Of a stretch of 23,185 nucleotides of DNA, positions 1 through 12,079 are shown piece after piece. The translations under genes were made by a program, and so were the position numbers. How positions within the stretch are numbered: position 1 is the first letter of the stretch; every line of letters starts with the position of its first letter. The DNA is taken from the NCBI RefSeq assembly GCF_000220395.1, contig NW_004086012.1:1-23185 (forward strand), read 5' to 3'. This DNA comes from Ichthyophthirius multifiliis (Eukaryota > Ciliophora > Oligohymenophorea > Hymenostomatida). The notes under the pieces are model-generated. The model ran no database searches and was not told where the DNA came from. It saw only the letters and a list, made by a program, of their open reading frames with translations.

Positions 1-1
<1 letters not shown>

Positions 2-39
<38 letters not shown>
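2..39. repeat. (AT)n tract at window start
   Basis: Pure AT dinucleotide run. It lies in the third intron of the DnaJ gene, whose GT donor (minus strand) is at 58-59. No C4A2/G4T2 telomere-like repeat is present, so this looks like a contig end or gap edge, not a chromosome end. Confidence 0.9.
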
Positions 40-44
<5 letters not shown>

Positions 45-59
45 TATATTTTTTTTTAC

Positions 60-935
60 TTTTTTGGGAATTCTCAAATTCTAACCATGATTAATTCCTT
101 TTGGGAAATTAACTTATTCTTCACATTTATTATTACCGATTCCTTTCCTTTACAGGTTGTACAAGGTGATTTTATAATTTCACCTATACCTTGGCATTTA
201 TTACATGTCATCTATACCATCATAGGTCCCTATCTATAATTAATATTTCCTTTTCCTCCACATGTAGTACATCTAGAAGGAGCAGTCCCTGGTTTACATT
301 TCGAACCTTAACATGTTGTACATTATCCTTTTTTTTCATAAACAATTTTCTTTTGGACACCATTTATTGCTTCCATAAATGATATTTCTATATTTATTAA
401 AATGTCATCACCCTTCTATTTAAATGTCTATGTTTCTCCCCCCAAATCGAAAAATTGAGAAAAATTTCCAAATATATCTTCCATAAATGGACCTCCGTCA
501 TTTCCTCTGAAAAAATCGCCACCTGCTTATTATTATTCATCTCCTGTCATCCCTGTTTAATTGTATATTTGACGCTTTTATTCATTTTTTAATGTATCAT
601 ATGCACTTTATTTATGTTATTATTATTATTATTTTGTTAAAAATAAATACTTATTTATTTCTGATAATTTTACTTTAGATTTTTCAATATCGTTTGGATT
701 TTTATCTGGATGGTGTTTTTGTACTTATTTATAATAAGCTTTTTTTAATTCGTCTTATGTGGCATTTCTGGATACTCCTAAAATTGCTTTTTATTTATTA
801 TTTTTTGTTTAAGGTTTTTTTATTTTTACAATATAAATCTTTTTTTGATGCAAAATTATAATGAATTTTTGATGTTTTAATAGTTTTGGATTTTTAAAAT
901 TTGATAATATTTAGAAATAATTTATTTGCAAACAT
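60..935 (-). CDS. Mitochondrial-type DnaJ (Hsp40) co-chaperone, 3' end missing
   Basis: Type I J-protein that would stimulate Hsp70 ATPase and bind unfolded clients. The start at 935 opens a basic, Ser/Thr-rich leader (MFANKLFLNIIKFQKSKTIK) resembling a mitochondrial presequence, so a matrix Mdj1/Tid1-like role is inferred. The J domain follows (about residues 33-98) with HPD at about 61-63, then a short Gly-rich stretch, then all four CxxCxGxG-type zinc repeats (CTTCQGSK, CTTCGGKG, CNKCQGIG, CTTCKGKG) and the start of the C-terminal substrate domain (VNFPKGINHGQNLRIP). Two introns are clear, 787-829 (43 bp) and 606-650 (45 bp); removing them restores KDLYSILGV and SEINNAYDTL. A third intron begins at 59 and runs off the window. 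After the fourth zinc repeat (around 150-160) the conserved frame shifts as if one base were missing in a GGAAAGGA stretch; a sequence error is the likely cause. Family identity is firm; organelle targeting is inferred. Confidence 0.92.
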
Positions 936-1638
936 TTTTATTTATTTTTTAGGTTAGTTATATAATTTTATTTTATTTTAATTAAATTTAGTTTTTTTGG
1001 TTTATATTTTATTTGTAATTTTTTATCGAAATAAAGAAATTTCTATAAAATATTTTCGTTATAAAAAGGAATAATTAGGTTACAAAAAATATGCTTAATA
1101 ATTAGTTTAATTTAGCATAAGTATTTAATTTTAAGAAATATTAAAAATTAGAACAATCTAAATTATTATTAACCATTTATTTATTAATAAAAATGCAAAA
1201 TAATATACTATTTTTAAAAGAACCCTATCTAATACTTTTCAATATGTGTGTGTTTTTTTTATTAATACTTTTATATATATTTTTAATATATAATTATTAA
1301 ATCTTTACTTTTTCAAGGTTTAATTTATATTATTAAAAACTTAAAATAACATATTAAAAAGAATTATTCTAATTTATAAAAAATATGTTTATTTAAATTT
1401 ATATATTTTTTTATTTTTTTTAAATATTTTATTTTATTTTTTTTAATTAATAATAATATCACCTTTTTTATTTAATTATAAAAAATATAGCTATTATATT
1501 TTTTTGAAATAATTATTAATTTTGATAAATTCTATTTACTTTTATTAAAAAATAAATTAAATATATTATCTAAATTATTGTATTATATAATTAATAATTA
1601 TTATTATATTAACATAATAAATATAATAATAAATAAAA
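936..1638. other. Intergenic spacer between divergent genes
   Basis: About 700 bp of AT-rich DNA between the DnaJ start (minus) and the RING gene start (plus). It must hold both promoters, but no recognisable element stands out above the AT background. No coding pattern, RNA gene or repeat is supported. Confidence 0.6.
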
Positions 1639-2372
1639 ATGAATCAAGAATATAGAATAAACTTCACATTAGATGTATAATTAAAAAATTTTTAATTTCA
1701 AAGATTTAAATAAATAAATATTAATATATATATATATATAACAAGGGAATAAAATTATTAAAATAATTTAATTGTTCAATATGCCTTTTAACTATTAATG
1801 ATTCATTTATAACTAAATGTGGTCATAATTTTTGCAAAGTTTAATTATATTTAAAAAATAATAATTTATAAAATAAAGGGTTGTATTTTAGAAACAATAA
1901 ATCGATATCATAAATGTCCTTTTTGTTAAACAATTTTAAATGAAAGTGAAATATTTCCAGAATATAGTCTTAATAATGTTAAAAGTATAAATAAAATAAT
2001 TATAATATATAATAAATATTTATTTTTTTAAAAAAAAAGATACTATTTTATAAGAATATGATAAAGCATCATTATAAACGATTGAAGAAATTTGTGATTA
2101 TAAAGATTAAGGATTTAAAGATAATATAGTCAAAGTTATTTATATTATTTTTTTTTAAAAAAAATTAAATATGCATTTAATTAAACAAAACAAAAAGATT
2201 TTAAAAGAAAAATTTGCTGAAACTGCAATATTATATATATCTAAATTTGAGGAAAACATAAAAAATATCTAAACAAAAAAAAAAGAAATATAAAATTAAA
2301 TAAACTAAATCTAAAAAGTAAAATAAATAAATAAAAATTTATGTATATAATATATATATATATATAAATATC

Positions 2373-2409
<37 letters not shown>

Positions 2410-3270
2410 GTATATATATATGTATATATATATAATAAATATATAATATTATAAATATAGTCAGAAAAAAACTATATAGGATAATTAAAATACTAAGACA
2501 TAAAATTATAATTAGATTAATTAGAAATTTAAGAAAAAGTAATATATGATTATTTTATATAAAGTATCCAAAAATACTTCTAATAACTTCAAAAGCCTGA
2601 AATACTGGAGATAAAAACAGATTTAATAATACTAAAAAAAAATTATATAATAAAAAACTTTTATATATAACCTACTATGTTCATAAATGATTTTAAACAA
2701 ATTTTAATTTAAACTTTTTTACAAAAAAATAATCCTATATAGGAAAATTTACTTAAACTTGAGAACATATATATAGTAAGTGTTCCATTAGAATTTTCTT
2801 AATAAATAAACAATAATTTTTAAAAAAATAATATAAATGAAATGAATTAAGAATAAATTTAGGAATTTCTATAAATATAAAACTAAAATTTTAATTAATA
2901 AATAAATTTCTCTTAATTATTTTCTTTAGAAATAGTTAACTCTCTTTAAATTAAATAAGGTTCCACTATATTTATAATAGGAAATATACCTTGTAATCAG
3001 ATTTACCAGTTTAATGTTTAACTTACGATTTTCAAAAAGGACTCTATTCAAATTATTACAGATGTGAGACTTGTGATTTGAATTGGATTTGTGAAGGATG
3101 TTCTGATGTATGTCATAAAGAGCATAAATCCGTAATTTAATTATAAGATCATTAACCTTAGTGGGCTTGTTGTTATTGTGCCAATAAAACAGATAATTGC
3201 AAGTATATTTTTTTTATGAAATTTTATTTATATATTATATAGAATTCTCAATAAGAAAAATAAAAAATGA
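1639..3270 (+). CDS. RING-finger protein with UBR-box-like zinc cluster, putative E3 ubiquitin ligase
   Basis: Probably a ubiquitin-protein ligase of about 400 residues. After a short leader, exons 2-3 encode a C3HC4 RING (CSICLLTINDSF, then CGHNFCKGC, then HKCPFC), the fold that recruits E2. A Lys/Gln/Glu-rich, probably helical middle follows. Near the C-terminus a second metal-binding cluster reads YRCETCDLNWICEGC, then CHKEH, then WACCYCANKTDNCK; its spacing resembles the UBR-type zinc finger. Introns inferred from GT/AG and frame: 1675-1745, 1839-1878, 1985-2039, 2135-2197, 2318-2460 (filled with TA repeats) and 3203-3242. The 63-bp fourth intron has no in-frame TGA, so it might instead be coding. 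Two frame problems sit at A-runs: the run of ten A near 2275-2284 and the AAAAA near 3035. One base change at each joins otherwise continuous protein. The gene ends at TGA 3268-3270. RING is firm; the UBR label and substrate are inferred. Confidence 0.85.
2347..2450. repeat. TA-rich microsatellite inside an intron
   Basis: TA dinucleotide runs interspersed with TGTATATATA units, inside the fifth intron of the RING gene. A similar (TATATATATG)n pattern recurs near 19350-19385 in a spacer, so it is a common low-complexity motif here. Confidence 0.85.
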
Positions 3271-3495
3271 ACTTTTAATTTAATTTAATTTTAATAAATT
3301 TTTGTATTATAATTTTTATATTTTTTAGTTTATATTTATTTTCGATATAAAAATTTTAGTTTTTTTTAATAAATTTATAACTATTTATTAGAGTTAATAA
3401 TTATATCAAAAAAAAAAAAAATTTTAAAGACTTTCCTTTCCTTAAAAAAAAAAATACTTCTAAAAAAAAAAAAACAAAAAAACAATAATAATCTT

Positions 3496-4315
3496 TCAAA
3501 TATCTTCCATAGGTTAATTAACCCCTGCCCAATCGTAATAGACTTTTTTTCCATCAACAATATTATACCATAGAGGTCCAATAATACCTGTATCAACCAT
3601 TCTCCTACCTGTCATACTCTAATAGTCTTAATATATTTCTGTATCATCAGTATCTTCAGTATCTGGGTAATCCAATGGTGGAGGACGTGGTATTCTCCAA
3701 TAATCTTCATCAGTATAATGATTATACAAAAATTCGGTTCCGAAGTACAAGAAAGATAGAGCTGCTAAGATAAAATATGACCAAAGAGGTCCTTTTTTTC
3801 TAAAATGTTAAGTTTTAAAAGATTCGCATTGAAAATCTAAATCTTCAGATTCATAATCATATTCATGTGGAAAATCATGATCAGGATCCCAATAAGCTGC
3901 CTATATTTATAAATATATAGTTATATAAGTTATATTTATTTTTTACCCTCATAGGATTCTTTAATTCATGTATTTATTTATTTTCAGGTCTAATGTTTAC
4001 ACTTAAATCTGTTTAATAATTACCTAAAGGCATTGTTATGTCAAATGCCCAATCATCATGCTTTTTTGAGTAGGGAAAATCATATGTGGTCTGATCCCAA
4101 CCTCTATCTCTAATATCTTCTTCGATATCAGTATTTACTTTTGGGTCATTTCTCCAATCGTAAGGTTAATGATGATGACCGTGGTCATCGTGGCGGTCTT
4201 CATGGTGATCAATTTCTTTACCATGATTGTGGGATTATACACCACTACCTAAACGGAATTGGCTTTTGTATATTATTTAATTTTATAAATGTTTGTATAT
4301 ATTTCTTCTTAACAT
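3496..4315 (-). CDS. Single-pass membrane protein, probably mitochondrial
   Basis: 257 residues, read from ATG at 4315 to TGA at 3496-3498 with one 46-bp intron (3901-3946) between PMR and AAYWD. The N-terminus (MLRRNIYKHLQNQIIYKSQF) is basic with no acid residues, like a mitochondrial presequence. A His/Asp-rich stretch follows, then Trp/Asp/Pro-rich blocks (WDPDHDFPHEYDYE), one clear transmembrane helix (LWSYFILAALSFLYFGTEF, about residues 155-175) and a conserved-looking acidic and aromatic tail (RIPRPPPLDYP; GIIGPLWYNIVDGKKVYYDW). No frame breaks are seen. The architecture (presequence, one helix, soluble Pro/Tyr-rich tail) resembles accessory subunits of respiratory complexes such as NDUFB8-type proteins, but I do not recognise the family with certainty and assign no function. 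The coding sequence is richer in G+C than its surroundings, which supports a conserved gene. Confidence 0.8.
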
Positions 4316-4713
4316 TATTTTTTAATGTATATAAATATATATATGTTATATAATATATATATATATATATATATATTTGTATATTTGTATATAAATATTT
4401 ACATAATTTTTTTTTTCCTCTTTTTTTTTATTTTATAATGAAAAAAAATATATTAACTCTATTTTTTTTTTTAAAAGATAAAATAAAAAAAAAATATATA
4501 TTTATTTTTTTTACTTATAACAAATAATATAAATATATAATTATAATAATGTTTCTAAAATTAAATATGTAAAAAATTATATATTAATTTTTTTTAAAAA
4601 AATATATTATTAAATATTTTTAATTAGTTTTTTTTATATTATTTAATAATAATTACAATATTATCTAAAACACTATAAAATATATTTAACTTTTTAATAA
4701 ATTAAAAATAAAA
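4316..4713. other. Intergenic spacer with (TA)n
   Basis: About 400 bp between divergent genes, made of A/T runs and a pure TA tract at about 4353-4376. No gene, RNA or distinct regulatory element can be supported. Confidence 0.6.
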
Positions 4714-5138
4714 ATGAATTTAAATAAATATAATATACAATTTGATTTATCTAATAATTAATAAAATAAAGAAATATCTTTATATGTTAAAAATGAAAAT
4801 TAATAATCTATCAGATTAAAATAAAAACCTATGAAATTGTTTAACATTAGTTGTATTTAGAATAATTAATAATTAAAAAACAAATATAAAACAGTTAAAG
4901 ATTTTCATTAAGATTAAAATAATATAAATAAATACAAATAAACAAATATAAAAATAGATAGTTAATAAAATTAAAAAAATTAAAAAAATTATGAAAATAA
5001 TATAATTTTATCTAAATCAATATAAAAAATTACATAAGATTCTTAAATAAAAATTTTTAATAGTTCTAATAGAAAATTTCGTTTAAAATCTTAAATAAAC
5101 TAAAATTAGTAAAAAAAAATCTTAAAATAATAAATTAA

Positions 5139-5215
<77 letters not shown>

Positions 5216-8200
5216 ATAAATTAAGAATAGGAAATTTATCTTCTAGTATAAATTTTAAAAACTATACAGATTTGTCTCATATAGATAATCATAAAGTAGA
5301 TTTATTAGATACAAATATATCACAAAAAGATTGGTATAATAACATAATTACTAACTAATAATCAAATTGATTAAATACATCAATAAAGACTTTAAAAAGA
5401 TTTATTCTCTGTTAAAAGTAAAAAAATAAAAATAAAAACTTTATAAAATTGATTATATTTAGTTTTAGAAAATAATTAACAATTAAATTATAATTGTAAT
5501 ATTGAAAATTTAACTAAATAAGATTTTTCGAAAATTGATATTAATTGTTTCGATATAGAAAAGGAAAAATTATAATAATTAATGAACTAAATAGTTAATA
5601 ATTCTATCATAGATACTTCTTTTTCATAAAATAATATAAAATTAAAAAATACGACATCTAGAAATGATGTTTTGAACTTAGAAACTTGGTTAAATAACAT
5701 TTCTTTGAAAACAATTAAATAAAACAACTCAAATAATGATATATTTGATTGTTTTGATGAATTATAATGTATATTTGCTGCCTGTTTTTAAGAATTAATA
5801 AGATAGGTAACATTACAATGTGTGGAAAGGGGTGATTTATTAAAGAGAATATGGGAATCTTACTTAAATTTATTTAATAAAATAATCCGATAGAAATCCA
5901 AGGAAAATTCTATATAAGAATAATAATATTTAAACGACATTTAAAGAATTCATAAATTATATAACCAATAAATTCTTAATTTAAATTCAGAAATTGTTTA
6001 ATTATAAAAAAAGGACTAATTTTTAAGCGAAAAAAATATAGAAAATTAATACAAAATTTAAAATTTGATTGAAACATAAAGAAATTTGTAAGAAATTCGA
6101 ATAAAAAAAGAATAAGAAAACATTATAATAAACAACTAAATTTTAATTCTAAAAAATTAAAATAAAAGACTCAATAATAACTTAATTTAACTAATAAATT
6201 CATAAAATTTGTAAACTAAAAATTCCTAAAATAATATATAAAACTAATAAATTGCTTTTAAAAAAATAAAACTCTAAAAAAGGCATTCGTTTACCTTCCT
6301 TTTATAAGAAAATATATGTTTAAGAAAATCTAAAAGTGAAGTCTTTATTAAAAGATAGTATTCTGATGTTTTTTTAAATGAAAATTATCATAAAATGGTA
6401 GATACGAAAGATTTGATTAAATTTGTAGATAAAAGTACTTAACTTAATATTGGAATTGCCAATAATTTAAAAGGTAAAAATAATAATAATAATATCAATA
6501 ATAAAAATAATAATAATGATATTAATAATTCTTAGAATTAAATGAACTCTTATTATTAAAATATTATAAATAATTTATAAAAATAAATCAAGGATTAAAA
6601 AATAGAGTTGGATTATGTAATATAAAACCATGACTAACTGTTAAATATGAATGATAAATTATAATTTTAAATACAATAATTATAAGAAGTTGAAAATAAC
6701 AAAAAAAATTTATAAAAAGAAGAAAATAAATAAAATGATGATTTAGAAGGATTCATGTAAGAATTTTTCGAAGAAATTTAAGAAATTATGAAAATTTAAA
6801 TAAATTAAGAATAAAGATAAATTTATTCTGAACTAGTTTAAAATATTAAAAAAAATGAAAACATTAAAAACTAAAATTTTTTGGAAAAGTTTTTAAATTA
6901 TTTTTTTTAAGCAAGAAAATATTATATAGAATAAATTAAAAATCTTTATAAATAAATTAAAAATAAATAAGATTTTATTAAAAATTAAGAAAGCTAAGAA
7001 AATAATAATATTTTAAATAATCAAAGAAAAAATAACGTTATAAATTAAAATTTAATAACAGATAAAAAATAAAAAAATATAGAAAAAGAATAGCAAAAAG
7101 AAGATAATTATTAAAAAAATATTGAATTAAAAAAATAAGAATAAGATATATAAAAAAATAAATAATAACATAATAATTTGAATAATATTAAAAAGGATAT
7201 ATCTTCTTAAATAAAAAAATAATAAAAAAACGATAATTATTATTAATAATAATAATAATAATAAATAATAATAATAATAAAAGAAATAATAATAAAATCA
7301 ATAATAATAATAATAATAATAAATACCTTTATTATAAAATTTAAAATAGTAAAAAATTGTATAAATCAATTAAAATCAAATAATATAAAGATATATTCAA
7401 AATACTTCAAATTAAAATTTAACGTTAAATTAATCATAAATAGAAAGTAAATAATAATTTAATTCATAAATTTAATTTGATGATGATGATGACAATAATA
7501 AATAATAAAATTAAAATTAAATTAATAAATCATAAGAAAAATAAACTAATAATGTTAATAATAGTTTAATAACAATCCAATAATAAAAATTAAGTTCTTA
7601 AAACAATTAAAATATTTATTATTCTTCACGATTATCATCTAATTAAAATATATAAAATTCCCTTTTATAAATATCTTTTAATAACATAAAAAATAACAAT
7701 TTAAATAATTAAAAATCTGATAAAAATAATAAAAAAATATATTAATAAAATAATGAACATTAACAATAACAAAATTTATAAAGTACTTAAAAACTAAAAA
7801 CTAGCAAAGATTATTTGAAATATAATAATTTAATATACAACATAAATTAAAATCATAATAATAATTTTATAAATCTAAAAAGCAGTTATGATTTAATTTT
7901 CGATGAAATTTAATATCATAAATAATTAATAATATCAAAAAACTAATCAAATAATTACATATTATCACATGAATTAGAAAAAGAATTTTTTAAGGACAAT
8001 ATTGCCTTTTAAATTTTGAAAAATGTCATGCAAAGATACAAAGAAAATTCTCATAAAAAATATATGTCCAAATAAGGCATTATTAAATTCATTTCTCATG
8101 TTTACATTGAAAAAATTAAAAGCTTTTGTAATAATAATTAAGTTCATCTTATTTTTATTGCCTATTTTTATTTAATGTAATAATATGGACTAAAATAAGT

Positions 8201-9560
8201 AGCCGAAAGTAAATTAGAGCAATATTTGGAAAGTATTTACTTCTATTTGGATAAAAGTAGAATTTATATTTTTGGAAGATTTATTGGACTTATGGAAAGT
8301 CAATTAAATTTGGAAATAGATTAATTCTAATTTTATATTGATTTAATTAAGTTTTTAGATGAAAAAACTAAAAATGGAATCTCTATTATTTAAAATACAA
8401 GTGAATAATTATTATGTGATATTGTAAAAAAATACATTTTTATTTTTATAATAAAATAAAAAATAAGAATAGAATAAAGTTATATATATAATAATATTTT
8501 AGTAAAAATGAAAATATAGATTAAGTTTAATCTTTTTGTTAAAAAATTGATTAAATAAATTAAAATGATAAATAGAATGCTTCAGAAGGATGTAAAAATA
8601 ATTTGGTTTAATTATATTTTATAAAAAATAAAATAAAGTTATTGATATTGATTTTATATTTAATGAAATAAGCTTCCTTTATAAAAATATATAAAAATCT
8701 ACATTAGAAAATATTAAGAATTTATTTTATGCAGCAGATGTTTTATTTATTTATTTTAAAAATAAAATATTCAATTTTTATATAAATTTATATATAAAGT
8801 TAAATAAAAATAATTATATTTAATTACGAGATTTTATAATCATTTGGAGATATTTAGAGCCTGAAACATTTAATATTTTATAAGTAATAAATATTTTTAA
8901 CATATATTGTTGTTCAAATACAGAAAATCAAGGTTTAAAAAACTGATATATATAAATTTAAATATATTATATTATATAATATTTTGATTATATAAAAAAG
9001 ATTAAAAATATTTATCAATATCAAAGTTTGTTGATATTTCAATATAAAAGAAATTATTTTGTATTGTAAAACAGAACACAATTTTAAATTAAATGTCTGA
9101 AAACGTAATTATTTTTAAGTGTTGTTTTTAAAAAATGATAATATAATATAAATTATAGAAACAAATATAAAATATTGAATAATTATTAGATAATTAAGAT
9201 TAAATATTTTAAGAAATAAGCAAAAGATTTTAATTTTAAAATAAAAATAATAAATATTATATATAAAGATTAAATGATTTAAAATAATAATTAATGAATA
9301 TTTAAGATGAAAATAAATAAAGTAAATATTTTATTTATTTTATAAAAATAAAAAAAAGGTATTTTGATTTCTTATAGATTATTAAATGAAGAATCAGAAA
9401 GAATTTATTTAGAGTAAATTATATATATATTTTTTTTTGAATATAATGAATTATAATTTTTTATATTAGAAAATAAGTTTTTGACTATCTACCTATATAA
9501 TTTTAAGAATTAAATATAATAATAAGAAGTAAAATTTAATAAATTTATTAAATTTTATGA
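4714..9560 (+). CDS. Large Q/N-rich coiled-coil protein with axonemal dynein light-chain domain
   Basis: About 1,400 residues. The best landmark, near 5770-5880, reads ACFQELIRQVTLQCVERGD then LLKRIWESYLNLFNK, matching the core of the axonemal dynein light-chain (p28/DNALI1, Ax_dynein_light) family, followed by the expected long coiled coil. The rest is Gln/Asn/Lys-rich helix, a poly-Gln tract from TAA repeats near 7243-7323, an Asp run near 7480, and a better-conserved helical part around 7960-8400 (YGLKQVAESKLEQYLESIYF). A loop-like NDKQNASEGFIDIDFIF appears across the intron at 8592-8638. Other inferred introns: 5109-5225 (TA-filled), 5418-5462, 8424-8467, 8740-8799, 8884-8923, 9105-9158, 9322-9377, 9414-9469. 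Frame breaks occur near 5345-5360, in the TAA repeat near 7263, and near 9377. The last part (ATG 9093 to TGA 9558-9560, MSEN...QIYQIL) could be a separate small coiled-coil gene; the short gap favours one gene. An axonemal role is inferred from the family. Confidence 0.72.
5141..5210. repeat. (TA)n tract in intron
   Basis: Two TA runs separated by one AAAT interruption, inside the first intron (5109-5225) of the axonemal light-chain-domain gene. Confidence 0.9.
7243..7323 (+). repeat. (TAA)n microsatellite encoding poly-Gln
   Basis: Repeated TAA/AAT units within the coding region of the axonemal light-chain-domain gene. In the ciliate code TAA is Gln, giving a Q-rich run. An extra A at about 7263-7265 changes the repeat phase; the downstream conserved frame (through the Asp run near 7480) needs that shift. 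Confidence 0.85.
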
Positions 9561-10365
9561 AAAAATAAATAATAATTGTAAAATAAATTTTTTAATTTAC
9601 TAATAATATTATATATATTTTTTTTTAAATGTTTTTTTTAATTATTTATTCTGTAATTTTTTTTCATAAAACATAATCAAATAAAAAAAATTATGGCTTT
9701 TTTTTTTTTTCTTTTGATTAATTTTTAAACAAAAAATTACCAAAAAAAATCATTCTAAAAACTAATATATTAAATTAATTTTTTTTTTAAATATATACTT
9801 TTTTAATAAAAATCATTTTGAAATATTATTATTTTTTATATATATTTCCTTTAATAAATAAAATTTTTACATTAAGCAATTATTAAATAATTATTATTTT
9901 ATTTATATTTATCTTTAATATTTTGGATATTCCATCTATTTAAATATTAACTATTTTTAGTATTAAATGTATTTTTTAATTTAATAATATTTCAATTTTA
10001 ATTTATAATATTAAATCACTATTTTTTTTTTAAAGAAAACAACATTATTTTTTTTACACGCATACCCTGTATTAAAAATTATAAACTACAAAAAAATAAT
10101 ATGACAATTTATTATCTTTAATTCCTTAATTTTATAATTTGATATATTAAAACTAAAAAAAATAAATATTTAATTTAAATAATCTTAAATATATTTATAT
10201 AAATTTTAATTTATAATAAATAAAGTTTAAAAATATAATAAATAATTAAAATATATTAAATAATATTATTTATTGTATATGAAAAATATCTTTTATATTT
10301 TTTAAAAAATTAAAAATAAAATAATAAAAGAAAATTCAATAAAACTAAAAAAAATAATATTAATC
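9561..10365. other. Convergent intergenic spacer
   Basis: About 800 bp between the 3' ends of two convergent genes. It is made of A- and T-runs with no protein-like open frame, RNA gene or ordered repeat that I can support. It should contain both 3' UTRs. Confidence 0.55.
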
Positions 10366-12031
10366 TCATTAAGATTAGAATTATTAATTTAATATTATTT
10401 ATTAAAAACTAATAGGCTCGAATAAATACCCGTCTGCTTTATAAAATTTGTTTTAAAATTCGACCCTTTAAATAATTTTTAATCATTAAAAAAATAATAT
10501 ATATAACCAATGTAATCTTAATGCATGTAAAAAACATTCCATAACATCCATAAACATTAGAATTCCAATAGTAATTATCGAAAATAAATAAAAAGAAATA
10601 ATAAGCTTTTATATTTATAAATATATAAAATTAGATAATAAAAAAAATATACCATAAATATATTTCCACTTTCAATCCAATATTTTATAATTTTATCAAA
10701 AAAAACAAACGCTAATTATGAATGAGCTAAAGATAATGCCCATAAACGCAAATAAGAGGCAGTATTAGAAACTGAACCTATAACAAATTCAATGGTTTCA
10801 ATAACTTAATGAACAAATAGTTCATTAGAAGAAGAAAGAAGTTCTTATTCATGAGTATTTCTAATTAAGCTAATTTAAGCTCTTTCAAGATCATTTGCAA
10901 GATTTATTTATTCTTAATCTTCCTTTATTTATTTTTTAAAATTAAATTTAAATTATTATTTTATTTTTTTTTTTTTTAAAAAAAATTACTTTTTCAATAA
11001 ATGATTAATATATACTCTATTTATTTTACTGCAATAAAATTTATTATTTTTAAAAATATAAAATAATAGGTTTAGGAAATAACATTAAAGGCACACAAAG
11101 TATTGCCAAAACCAAAAAAATGACCTAAACCAATTCCTAGTCTTAAATAATGGTATCGCCTTTGACTTTTCCAAAATATAATCCCATATCAATCAAAACT
11201 GCAATAATAGAAGGCGGTTAAATAATTTAAACCTAAAAATCTAAACTCCATTTATAAAAAATAAGGAAATCCATATATCCGAAAATCAAGCTCATGAAAA
11301 TAAATTAGGGTAAAAACTCGAAAAAAAAATCGATCCATTACTACTTCAAAATACAATTAATACCCTTCAAAATAATACCTAAAAGCATCTAAAAAACACC
11401 CAAAATAACCGCCAATTTCATCTTAAAACTATTCAAAAAATTCAACTCGTTTTCCGTTTTTCCCCAAAAAGGATCAATTCCGAATAAATAAGTACATTTT
11501 TTCAGATTAAAATCCTAATAACAACTCTAAAATATACTAATTTTCATTGACATAAAGTCGTTATATATAAAAACCAGAATAAAATGCAAATAAGCCCATC
11601 AGAGTAATTAAATAACGAATAGGAAGAACTCCCTAAAATATAACAGAAGATTATTATTACATAATTTTATTTTTTCATAAAATTAAATATAAACCAAATA
11701 TTAATAATAAAAATCCATGACCTATATCCCCGAACATCACACCAAATAAAAATGGAAAAGTTGTAATTGTAAAAAGACCAGGATTTATTTCTTTGTAACG
11801 AGGTATTCCATATGTATTGACTATTTGTTAAAATGCAAATGTAAAATCATTAACAGGAAAATATGTTGGAGGACTTAAAGGCATTTTGTATGATAATTTT
11901 TATATTATATTTTCTGGCAAAAATTTTTTTTTATTATGTAATTAATCAAAAGAAGATACTACATATTAATATTTATTTTCTGGTATCCAAAAATAACCTT
12001 TTAAATATTTATTTTATATATAGATATCTGT

Positions 12032-12079
<48 letters not shown>

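Noticed and set aside
3381-3596. Minus-strand standard-code frame starting MIQVLLDLYG
   Set aside because: It is in a different frame from the 3496-4315 protein, which is continuous in the ciliate code and ends at TGA 3496-3498.
8468-8510. A 24-nt intron (GTTATA...TTTTAG) near 8479-8502 in the axonemal-domain gene
   Set aside because: Much shorter than all other introns here, and its length is a multiple of three with no TGA, so it can simply be coding.
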